A DNA stretch of 64,000 bases from Gnetum montanum (Eukaryota; Streptophyta; Gnetopsida; Gnetales; Gnetaceae). The stretch covers positions 349,657 to 413,656 of the forward strand of contig MNCI01006092.1 in the NCBI GenBank assembly GCA_015680685.1, given 5' to 3'. Shown here piece by piece: positions 36,791-47,819 of the stretch. How positions within the stretch are numbered: the stretch's first letter is position 1; each line of letters starts with the position of its first letter. Made by a program: the position numbers and the translations under genes. The notes below the pieces were generated by a model that saw nothing but the letters and a program-made list of their open reading frames with translations, had not been told where the DNA came from and did not search any database.

Positions 36791-38946
36791 AACAAATACA
36801 AAAAACACCTCATCAGATGAACAACCATGCTCTATATTTTGGATCTCCTCATTTCAACTTAGTCATGAGGGAGATGGCCATTCATGCTAACCATATAAGT
36901 GACTCCTCATTTTTTCATCTTTTTTTTACACATTCTTTATTTTACATCTTCTTATTTCCATGTTATTAATCTTTTCTAATTTTTGTTTTACACCATCATG
37001 AGTACATTTTATATTTCTTGAATATTTTACAAATTCATTTATATTTTCTTTTCTTTTATTTTGGTGTGATTTTCTAACTTTTTGTTAATAAGTGGCAAGT
37101 ACAATGGTAATGCGTTGCTTGATGGTGGTATGTACTATTTTGTTATCTGATTGTTGGTGTCTAGATTCTAGCTTTGAATTTCATTATAGATTATTAGGAC
37201 ATGGTTTCTTTTTCATGCAATAGGTAGTGAGTCCACAACATCCACCCATCCATAAACTCTATGGTTTTCCATGTTTTGGAAACATGCAGTCCCTTTCTCA
37301 TTAATAAAATGTTAAAAAATTTGTAACTTTCATAGTTTCTAGAATTGGAAAGGATTCAAAGGTTTGAATAGGGTATGAATTCAAAGGGATTTGGTATTCT
37401 TTATGCCTTTCTATTTGCCTAGGTACATGTCTATTTTCATAGATTTCTTACCATTCCATATCAACCAATAAAAGAAAGTTGAATACATCTTTGCATGGTG
37501 TGGTTTTCATCAAGAAAAAAAAAACGATGGGAATTCAAAGCACACCCCTTAGATAAAATAAATGCATATGTCTTTGCATGGTATGATTCTCATTGAAAAA
37601 AGTTTATGGGAATTCAAAGCACACCCCTTAGACAAAATAAACACATACTTCTTTGCATGGTGTGGTTCTCATTGAAGAAAAACAACACGATGAGAATTCA
37701 AAGCACACCCCTTAGATGAAATAAATGGATTCCAAGCACTAGTTATGGGACTAGGAAGACATGTTACCCATGGCTGAAGGTCCCCTCTAACTGAGACCCT
37801 TTCTCACTTCCTACTTCTCTTTTATTCTTTAAATAAGGAATGGTGGTTATTTTGTGGATGCACTCTTATGTCTCAAGGAGATGGACTGGTCTTAGAATGG
37901 TGATGTGAAGCCATTGAACGAGGTTGGTTTTATTCTAGACTAATGATGAATCCTATCAAATCATTTAACAATAAAATTCACAAGGGACTTCATGTGACCT
38001 TAATCAGGAACTCCATTCCACTCTCTCTCATTCATTTATGCTTTCCATGTCTCATCTTACTATCGGTTTCATGTTCTTGTTTAATGTCCTTGTTTAATGT
38101 GTCAAAATTCTTAGGTAGTTTCTCCTAGGTTTTTGTAATTAACCTTCTATAACCATTAATCATCCATGAAGCCCATGGACTCTTTGGTTTGAAGTTATGC
38201 AAGAGCATAAAAGGCCTGTGCTTACTTTGGGGAGGACCCACTTGCATATCTTTTGGTGGGGTTAGTTAAGTTCTTTACCCTTAGACACTTTTATAATCAA
38301 ATCCTTTTGTTTACCTCATCAATGACATCCAATTGTGTGCATTTTCACAATAACTTTCAGTGAACTTTCCTTTTTATTATTGTGAATTCTTACACCCTCT
38401 TCAAATATTTTCTTGTGTAGAACTTTTTCAAATATAATGAACCACTTCTCTATTTTACCCTATTTGTTAGCCTTCCAACTAACACTCCTAAAGAAATCAA
38501 TCTAACACAATCACAAGCTAGCCTATTGTAACCACTGACGAGATGAGGAATTTAATAGCTATGTGTTACACATTGCATACTAATTCATGATTCTGTTGTG
38601 ATTATGGTGGGAATCATGGACTAGAAGTAAGACTATCTCCACTGAGGATGATGTAGCAATACCACATGATGAGGATCATTCATGATCATTAGTTCTTCTC
38701 TTTGACTCTTTAATTGCCAAGAGGGGTGGATGTCAGTTCTGCCTAGGGTGTTCACTTCTCTTATCGTGAACACTCAATTTTCTAAAAAGATTGTAACTCA
38801 ATGTACTTGGGCACTCAGAGTCTATTTGTTCCATTTGAGTTAATTTTTATGTTAGTTAATAATCCCATACCTTCCTAATATTTTGTAAGGAACTTGTTCC
38901 TCATTCTCTTCACTCGAGGATGAGTTTTCATTTAGTCATCAAGGTA
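36791..38946 (+). other. 3-prime spacer of element C with three tandem 80-base units
   Basis: No protein recognised. About 37479-37728 holds three tandem copies of a roughly 80-base unit, each with TTTGCATGGT and AATTCAAAGCACACCCCTTAG. The block CTTGGGGAGGACCCACTTG near 38229 matches the spacer of B at about 10642. The last 150 bases match the stretch after ORF2 in B, so ORF2 itself is what C lacks. Confidence 0.65.
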
Positions 38947-39815
38947 TGATGAGTCATCTTATGACACCCTCCAATATTGGATACCAAATATTGGAGCCAT
39001 GACATTGGATACCCATTGTTGGAGCCCACAACATGATGTCGAATATCCAATATCGCAGGGTATATGCTAGCCTACAAATATAGCACTTGGGCTCATGATT
39101 TTTAGTTAGTTTTTCATAGTTTTTGCATAGAGTAGCAAAGCTCTTGTAGTTTTTTTTCTCCAAAGTTAGAATATTTTTTGAGTGCCCACAACAAGAGTTT
39201 AAGTATGTATAGATATTTTCTTGAGCATTGAGGTACTTGAGTGCAACAGTGTGATGGGAATACAAATGAACCGTTTTGATAATCCTTGCAGTATTGAGAA
39301 TAGATTAATGTTTCCTTTAATGCACTTTATTTTCATGCACTTTACTTTTATGCATTTAAATTGAGCAATTAATTTTTAGTTATGAATGAACATAAGAACA
39401 ACCACTTCGAGCATACATATAGTGCTTGGTAACCTAGCAACTTTCAACGTTTTGTAGCCCAGTAGTGCTATATGTGTTCAAGATGTGTCTAAGAAAGTGG
39501 GACAAGTACTTGTATTAGGATAGCTAGGTAGTGAATAAATTAGATCTTAAATTACTCTACCTTTCATTATTGTTGTAGGTGACTAAACTTATAGAACATA
39601 AAATGAGAAAAATCATGTACCTCAATTACACTTAAACCATACCCTTGAGCTTCACAAATGTAGTTGGGAAGACAACAAACATTCTCAATGCCCATTTCAC
39701 TTCCTAGAGGAACTAGTGCACTGGAAAACTATAGGTCCATAGAATTCAACTAGATTGCACATAAATGCATTAGTGATTTGTATGGTTGGGCATAGGGGTA
39801 CCTTGCCACTCATCA
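38947..39815 (+). repeat. 3-prime LTR of element C
   Basis: Starts TGATGAGTCATC, ends CCACTCATCA, and aligns with 29733-30599. U3 palindrome-like units are present; the TATA box is changed to TACAAATA (39073-39080). Confidence 0.9.
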
Positions 39816-40330
39816 CTTTCCTAGAACATTGATGTAGCAACTTCTTTTTTATAGACTTGTTATCAAATCTTCTTTGTACATGTTGAAATCATCCAAGACA
39901 ACATTATTTTAACTTATTTGAAATAGAAGCCACTTTAAGTCTTCTGTCTAAGCATTTATATTTATACCACATTAATTTGTTATTCATACCTCTTTTGTAT
40001 TGCCCCCTATTCAACCCTATATAAGATAGCATGCTTGATTATTGTCTTGTAAAATTCTATTTAGTTTTATTGGTATTCTTATATTACATAGAACATTACT
40101 AGCATGTCTTCATTTTAACCATGTTGCCTCAATTCTATTTCTTATATCCTTATCAATTTCACCATCTCAATCCTATTTATTATATTTTTGTCAATTTCAC
40201 ATCATATAATCAGAGCATTGATAAATAATGTAACTCTTTGCAGTGAGATGTTTTTACACTAGAATTGTCACCACTACTTCATCATTATTTATGCTTTTAT
40301 TGAAATTTCATTATCTGAATGTTGGGTTGA
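39816..40330 (-). pseudogene. LINE C-terminal (after RT) relic with a 38-base internal duplication
   Basis: On the minus strand the part after the RT domain of plant L1-type LINEs can be read in pieces: NRIEATWLK then stop, RHASNVLCNIRIPIKLNR (about 40140-40060) and, one frame over, FYKTIIKHAILYRVE (about 40060-40010), where LINEs read F(Y)RT...AMLYGxE. At 40128-40203 a 38-base unit is repeated in tandem, duplicating EIDK(N/D)I(I/R)NRIE. Opposite in strand to the LINE relic at 28855-29728, so it is a different insertion. Its 3-prime side is cut by element C. Confidence 0.7.
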
Positions 40331-42363
40331 ATTTTTGACCTTAAAAAGTCAACCAGATGTAACATGTACTAAAGGTTGGTCATGGTCCTAGGCATGTTGG
40401 TACCTGTAGCAGTGTTGTATCCACAGAAATCACTATCACGTACTTACATTGTTATTTTTTTCATGTGTGGCTATCACTGGTAAAGTCAAGAAGGCATGTC
40501 AGAGCACCATAAGATGTCAAGATAATCGTGGCAGAGTATAGAGTAGCTGAGGGCACTACTTGGAAGAGAGTCTAGAGGTGAAACACTAGGGGTAAATGGA
40601 TGACTTGTAGATGTTGTAATCCATCTCTAATGATAGTATCAATGTTTGGTTGTGGAGTAATTCTAGAACATGTCAAGGTAGCCAGTTGCAGGTGTTTTGT
40701 GATGATGATGATGATGAGATGAGGGACACTTCATTTGGGGAGAAGCATGGCAACATTACTTTTCAAGTTGAGTACTAAGACATGAGCCTTGCTTTGGGAC
40801 TACCTAGATAGAATGAACAAGCTTGGAAAGAGGTGCTTGTAGGTTGATGAACAAATGAAAACCTCTTCTTCACTATGAGTGATGTGTGAAACCTCTGAGT
40901 GGGTAGCCTTCTGCAATTATTCCAACAAAGTATTTCCTAGCCATGTAGGGAGATTGGTGGCATTAGTGACCTTGCTAAGTTGAATGACACACATAACATG
41001 AAAATAAAATCCAATCAGATCCAAGCTCTTGCAATAAAGGATAACATACTTGCTTACTTGACAAGCTAGTTCTACTTAGATTAGTGCTAGCATCAAGAAT
41101 TTGTAAACTCCTTTGTGCTTTGATGATGATGCATTGTTGCCTACCCATGAAATGCAACATCACATTGGACATGTACTATCTTGCTAGGGATAAAATGACA
41201 CTAGTGGGGATGAGGGGAGACTAGTATTACCTCTTAGAGATATGAAAACAAAATTTGTAGTTAACTTGTGTTAAACTTCATTTTTCTTTTCTACCATTTG
41301 TTTAGTTCTAGAATTATTAAAAATATGAAAAGAAAAGTTAAAGATATTTAAAAATTATTATAAAAAAGAGTAAAGACATGTTTAAGTTAACTATGGATTG
41401 ACTTCATTACTATAACTGTAGATTTATCTATCTAAATACATCTTAGGTTTTTTATGGATAGTGAGTTAAGAGTGTATGGTCTCTTATGTAAGGGTTGCTA
41501 TGATGGAAATAACTAACTTGTAATATTTGTAAACATCTTTATATCTCTATATTTTTAAAGATATTTTAAAAAGGTTACTAAATTACTTACCTATTTATCT
41601 TTCTTGTTTCTCTCTTACTTTACTCTACCAAAGTTTAATTTCCTTGTTGTATTAGTTTATTTTATGCTGATAATATTTCTATTATACAATTTTTCACAAT
41701 GCGTAATTTTTGTAAAGGCCCCCACTACAAACTCAAGGCTTAGTCACATGTTATGATTTAGATCATGTAAGAGCTAATATTTAAAGTAGTCAAATAACGA
41801 TGATCTATGTTATTTATCACATGCATTATTTTTTCTTACAACATGACTTTTAGTTTTAACTGATGTGGCATTCACATGAATGCTCATAACCATGCACACA
41901 GTTGCAACCAACTAGAAATCATGTGTAATTGAAATTAATTATCAAGGACCATGGGTTTGTAAAAGAAAATTGATAAATTATGTGCTCATTTACAAGTGTA
42001 TGTCTTAGCTCATTCAATTGTCATGGTTAGCCATACCAATAAAAAACCATGACATGTAACTAAGCCTTTAGTAGTGAGGTGTAGCTACACATCTTCAACT
42101 ATGAATCCTTCATTAGTGATTAAGCTGGTAGCCTAATGCACCCACTAGGCAAGACAAGCATGCAACTACTTGAGTACTAAACCTAGTTGTACTCCACTAG
42201 AGGTTGGTACATGTTCGCTAAGAATGTTTCTTTATTCTATTGGTTTTCATAGTTGAGGCCATGAACACCAAGATTCATCATGTTATAGCCTCTTTGGTCC
42301 TCACACAAGTGTAATTGGGAAATTTCATTTTGGTGAATATATAGAAGGCTACTTTGCCTTTGA
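40331..42363. other. Unassigned stretch between a LINE relic and element G
   Basis: No domain recognised on either strand and no LTR ends found. There is a short GAT microsatellite at about 40702-40720. Probably older repeat debris. Confidence 0.35.
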
Positions 42364-42652
42364 TTTTTAAAAATTCATGCATTGCTCTTCATATAGTCTC
42401 TCTCCATAAAATAACTTCATGGCTTTTCCTAGCCATGATAGAGTGAGATTGTACTACCTCCTAACAATCACTGCATTGAACCCTAATCTTGATCTTTACA
42501 TATCTTTTTGAAAATTCATGCATTACGCTTTATATATCCTTTCTCCATAAAATGACTTCATATCTTTTCCTAGCCATGATAGAATGAGATTGTGCTACCT
42601 CCTAGCAATCACTTCATTGAACCCTAATCTTAACCTCTACATATATTTTCAT
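42364..42652. repeat. Tandem duplication of a unit of about 141 bases
   Basis: Two copies start near 42364 and 42505; both contain AAATTCATGCATT, CTCCATAAAAT, TTTCCTAGCCATGATAGA and CATTGAACCCTAATCTT. The two copies differ by scattered substitutions. Confidence 0.75.
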
Positions 42653-42700
42653 GATCTCAAGGTACTTATAATAATTAAAAAGGTTTTTCACTATCTCAAT

Positions 42701-44739
42701 GTTTTTAGAACATAAAACATACTTGAAGGTTAAAGAAAATCTTGTAGAAAAACATTCTTTGGTGATGGATTAAAGATTGTTTCCCTTTCAAAATAGGGAA
42801 GAAAACATTCCTTATTAGTGAATTGAGGACTTTTCCCTTTTGAAATAGGGGCTAAAAGGAGTGTAGAGATTCTTACTAGTTCCATGCTATTTTAGTTATC
42901 ACTAGAGAGCTACATAATTATGATTCCTTGTTACTATGTCACAAGGATATGTAGGCTTGTAGAAAAGCTTTGGCTTTGGTGCTTAGGCCACTACTCTTCT
43001 CTATAGAGTGAGGCTTAGGACTAGATGCATTAGCATAGGAACACTTTAGTGCTCTTAAGAGATAATGTCTCTATGAATATGCAAGTACTCTTGAGTATAT
43101 TGTATTGGTTCAATCACTTATATGATATATAGGCATCCTCGTGACTCTCCTAGCCATTGACTAACATGTGATATGTGAGTACTTATATTATGCTTATAAG
43201 TTCTTAAGAACATTATGATGTAGTCTACCTTGAGTCCACTCTAGAATAATTAACTTTTTTAAGACTCCTAGATGTTTTTGAATAGTTATTTTTTAGAGCA
43301 TTGTCATTACACTTGATATTAGATCAAGTTTTTAGTTTAATTAGAAGACATATTTAGATACTTTTTCAAAGCATTTACAAGTGGCATATGAGCTATTCTT
43401 TTTACTCTTATAGAGGATAAAATTGTATGAATAGTTGCTACAAGTAAATGACATACACATGCATCATATACCTTGAACGAAATGAATCTAAATAACTTTT
43501 AAATTTGTTGGTTATAGGAACATTTATCACAAGTAGATGATGCAATTATTTGCCATCTACTAAAACAAGAAATGGTAGAATATTTCAAGCATTGGTTGAT
43601 TCCAATGTAGTTTTTTTGGTTAGGATAAGCTCTTACATGAAACACAAACATGTTCTAGCTTAAAAATTTGTAGGAAGAAATCACATGGTATGCCAAGGGA
43701 ATGATATCAATAAACTCTAGTTTATGCAAAATAGTTGTATATGCCCAAGTTTGTTATGGTGAATTGTGAAAGAAATATATTCTCTTCTACTAATTGATCC
43801 TTGTGATAGTTTAAGATGGTGATTCCATAATGAATTAAATATGAGGTAATTTATGGGATCAATGTTTCTTATTAAAATATGTTACTTTTGCTATGTGGCT
43901 ATTCTTGAATCCATTAATCTTATGAGGAAACTTTGGCTTGAAAGCCTTAATGACTCCATAATTTGTTGTTACGATATGAATGTTTTGTGTTCATGTATGA
44001 TGAAATAACACTTGGATTTTCATCCAAGGATCCTTTGCCAATGATGCCTTGATGGATTAGATCATGATCTAAAGAAGAAAATTAATAGTCTTTTAAATTA
44101 TTCAATTTGTAATTCTCATGTTTGTTGGAAGTTCTCCGATGAAATTAGTTTGAAGGTAGTGATGTAAGTATGAATTTTTTAGATGTTTTAATATTTGGCT
44201 TATTAATTCAAATTTTCATCCTTAAGGATTTGATTTGACTCAAGAGGTAGTTATGACAAATGTGGATGATGATTCATTCCTATGTTAAACCACATGATGC
44301 ATAAGCACCAGCGTGTGAATGCTTAAAAATAAAAGTACTTATGTGCTTGATTTGATATCTTGAAATTAGTGAATAGTGGGTTATGTAATAATTCTCTTGA
44401 GGAAATAGAAATTATGGTGGAAAAATCTTTGTATTATCCATCTTTCTTCCATGTTTAACATTTTTCATGATGAAGAACTTGGTAACATTATCTTCTACCC
44501 AAGTGATAAGATGATGTTAGTTACTTGTAAACCTTATGTTAGATAATGGTTCTTGTTTTCTAGGAGATATTATAATGTTAGTCACCTTGTTGATTATGAC
44601 AATGAATGTGAAATGGGATTTTTTGTTTAATCTCCTTGATGAAAGATGGACAATCAAACATTCTAGTTTAAGAAGGACAGAATGTTGCTAGTTTAGTACT
44701 ATTACTTCTTGATAGCTAGTCTAGCACTATTGCTTCTTG

Positions 44740-44792
<53 letters not shown>

Positions 44793-46066
44793 ACATGATT
44801 ATGTGGGAAGAGAGAGTATGTAATTAAAAGTAGGAAGTATATGTTCTTGATTGTAACTTTAACTAGGAAGCACGGATTTCACCATGTATCTAAGAAGAGA
44901 TCACAACTACTTTTAGGGGAGGAAATGTTCCAAAGTTTTTAAAAGGAAGTCATAGTTTTCCTTGTAAGGAAAATGGAGGATGTAAAATAGGTTGAATGAC
45001 ACTAGTGGATTTGAGGATAGATCACTTTTAAGAAATGAAGAACTAATGTACTTTTTTCTCTAAGGAGGTTTTGGAGGATTGCCATAATGAGGTTAAAGTC
45101 CAAAGGTCCCTAATCATGATAGTGTCATACTATGACTAAGCATGGGAAGTGAGTCCCCTAGGATACAAAATAGTCTTACCTTGAATGTAGAAGATTAACT
45201 CTACACTTCCACATAGTTACTATAGGTAGAGAAAACTACTCACATGTAAAGCAAGTAGATGTTTCTCTAAGTAGTAAGGTTCATACCATTTTCATGAGAA
45301 AGGAAAAATCTTTTCTTCCCTAAACTATGTTACACAAGCATTCTTATGCATCGATTGGATGTTAAGTTGAGTTCAACATTCATGATTTATAATTAAAGAT
45401 CCTAGTAATTAGACTTTCTTATTTACAATTGTCAGATGGACTCTAAGTGTTCCATAGCCTTCATATTCACTTTTTCTTCCATGATCAAAAAATGTACAAA
45501 CAAAGACTTAAGCTTCAAGGATGTCTCTTCCTTCAAGCAGAGGAAAGTATAGGAAAATATGCTTATTAGTGGATAGAAGATTTTTTTCTTGCTAGAACAG
45601 GAACAAGGAGTGTGGAGATCCTTATAGGTTCCATGTTATCTTAACCATTTCTAAAAAACTACATGACCCTAATTTCTTATGTAATAAGCCACAAGGATAT
45701 GTAGGCTTGTAGAGGATCTTTGACTCTAATTCTTAGGCCACCATTCTTCTCTATGATGTAGGGCTTAGTTCTAGATGTATAAAAGTAGAAACATATCTTA
45801 GCTCTCTTAAGGAATGTTGTCTCTATAAATATGTTATGTGTGTTATATTGGTTTAGTCTCTTAAATGATTATATAGGCATCCTCATGATACTCTTAACCA
45901 TGGACTAAAGTATGAAATGTGAGTTATGTACTTACACTATGCTTGCAAGTTCATGAGGATATTGAGGTATAGTCCACATTAAGTTCACTCTAGAACATTT
46001 AGCTAGTTTGGAAGTCTTGTATGATGTTGAGCAATGCTTTCATAGTGTCCTTATTAAACCCCTACA
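42701..46066 (+). mobile_element. Element G: probable non-coding LTR retrotransposon
   Basis: Direct repeats of roughly 500-600 bases lie at about 42701-43311 and 45470-46066; both contain CACAAGGATATGTAGGCTTG, TTCTTAGGCCAC-like and TATATAGGCATCCTC blocks. After the left repeat TGATATTAGATC (43314-43325) resembles a decayed initiator-Met primer-binding site. The internal region has no recognised protein. The outer ends are uncertain and no target duplication could be matched, so the LTR reading is likely but not proven. Confidence 0.55.
44688..44791. repeat. 28-base tandem duplication followed by a (GA)n microsatellite
   Basis: Two units of 28 bases (44688-44715 and 44716-44743, both starting CTAGT) are followed directly by about 24 GA dinucleotides (44743-44791). 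It lies inside element G. Confidence 0.85.
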
Positions 46067-46521
46067 ACATAAGCCATTATATGTTAGAATTTTCTTATGC
46101 AAGATGAGCCAAATGGATACCTAGAATTTTGGTGCTAAGGAAGTGTCCAAGGTCTTATGATGTGATAGACCTTGGGATAACTAGCCTACACTAACTCCAA
46201 AATCCATTGCTTGTTTTTCATACTTGAGAATACTAATTAGTATCATAAGATCCTAGACTAAGGGTAATAAAATTAGATAGGATTAAACTCAAGATCTAGA
46301 TTTTCTCCCAAGAACTATTATTACCTATCATAGCAAAGAGGGCCCACTAAACATTTTGAGTAAGATCCTTAATTGCCACCAATTTCAAACTCTATAAAAG
46401 AATAGTTATGTGATGGAATTTGTTAATAATGAAAAACTCAAATCTCATGGTCACCACTAAATCTATGATTGGAATGATGATAAGATTAGTTATTGACTAC
46501 CCCAAAGACTAAAGAAAAATT
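46067..46521. other. Unassigned 455-base stretch
   Basis: Nothing recognised between the end of element G and the outer copia LTR fragment. Confidence 0.4.
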
Positions 46522-46693
46522 TGAGGATTGAGAACTTAGAAGGGGGGTTGAATAAGTTCCCCAAGTTAAAGTTAAAATTGTCACATAAAACACACTAAAA
46601 TTTACATGGTTCCCCAAATTGGGTAGTCCACACTTGGAGGGTAGATTCCTTGCACATCTGCAAGATTTGTTTCTTCCAAAATGTGTTTTATAG
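46522..46693 (-). repeat. Left part of an E-family LTR split by element E
   Basis: Reads like the 3-prime end of the E LTRs on the minus strand (outer end TGAGGATTGAGAAC at 46522, then AATAAGTTCC and TACATGGTTCCCCAAATTG). It stops at TATAG (46689-46693) and its continuation appears at 52512. No primer site lies beyond the outer end. Confidence 0.75.
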
Positions 46694-47819
46694 TGAGGAT
46701 CGTTGAACTTGGGGGTGGGGGGGAGGTGGAAGGGGATGAATAAGTTTCCCAAATAAAAAATTCTTTGAAGTAAAGAACATACCAAAATTAATGTGGTTTC
46801 CAAATTTTGGTAGCCCACACTTGGAGGATAGTTCATAAGCACACATCTAGACTTTTTTTTTTCAAATGTGATTTGAAAGGTACCATACCATGTATAAGCT
46901 CTCAACTCTGCAATGAAGTAATTCGATGTTATGAATCAACTCAACCTTGCAAGGTTCCAACAAGCTTAGAATGTAATTTCTAGGATCCCACAACCTTTAC
47001 AACTTGAGCTTCACTCTAGAATGTTGTGACACTATTCCAACACTCAATTCCACAAGATCCTAACAAGCTCAAGAAATATGCCTTCCCGCAAGAAGCACAT
47101 CAACCCCATAGGATAATAATAGAGGACAATAATCATAAGGAAAGAATGAAACTAAGTTTTTTGATCCTTTCACTTTGAGGTATAGTTCACTTTGACCAAT
47201 TACAATAGAAAAAATATTGTACAATGAGGAACAACAATGATTACAATGATTGCTTAATGAATACAATTAAAGTACATAATGCTTGCATAGTTCCCAATGA
47301 GAATGAAGTCTTCTTATAGCTAATATGTTTTTGAAATTACCTTGGAATTCATGCAATGGGTAATTAAAAATGACTAGAGATGTCTTCTTTGAGATTGAGA
47401 CATCTATCTATAATGGACATTCATTTTGGAAAGACATATTCATTAAGACTAAAACATCTTTCTGCATCAAACCTTCATTTTGTAAAGATGTCTTTCTCTC
47501 TAGAAAGATGTTTGTTATTTTCCAGAGACGTCTTCTCCTGTGTTGCCTTCAATTCTACCAAGACATCTTCTTTTCCATGGAGATGTCTTTACTCAATGAT
47601 AGATGTCTACCATTTCTACAAGACGTCTTCTCTAAAAATAATTCTTCAATGCTAAGGCTTCCTTCTAAGCTTTGAAGTCTTTGTTGCTTGTCCATGTTCT
47701 TAAACTTCGACATGACTTCTTGTCTTAATCAAAGTCCTACAAACACAACAACCACACAAACATACAAACATCCTTGTGCTCCATTTTTCTTAACATTTTG
47801 ACATACTAAAAGGTTAAAA
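46694..47819 (-). repeat. 3-prime LTR of element E
   Basis: Inner start near 47819 (TGTTGACC-like, now TTTTAACC on the minus strand), outer end at 46694 (TGAGGAT on the plus strand). U3 at 47370-47640 holds many AGACATCT, AGATGTCT and AGACGTCT copies. A G-rich tract at 46711-46735 lies near the outer end. Confidence 0.85.

Larger units (their letters stand above)
29733..39815 (+). mobile_element. Element C: Ty3/gypsy retrotransposon with gag and pol
   Basis: LTRs of 867 and 869 bases (29733-30599, 38947-39815) enclose a tRNA-Asp-type primer-binding site, gag, protease, RT/RNase H, integrase and a spacer. The flanks share CTTT (29729-29732 and 39816-39819), a partial target duplication. LTRs, gag and spacer are homologous to those of A and B, but C has pol and lacks ORF2. 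The RT, protease and integrase pattern fits the Athila/Tat side of Ty3/gypsy. Every coding part is broken by stops or frameshifts. Confidence 0.9.

Noticed and set aside
40702-40720. GATGATGAT run
   Set aside because: Ordinary short microsatellite.
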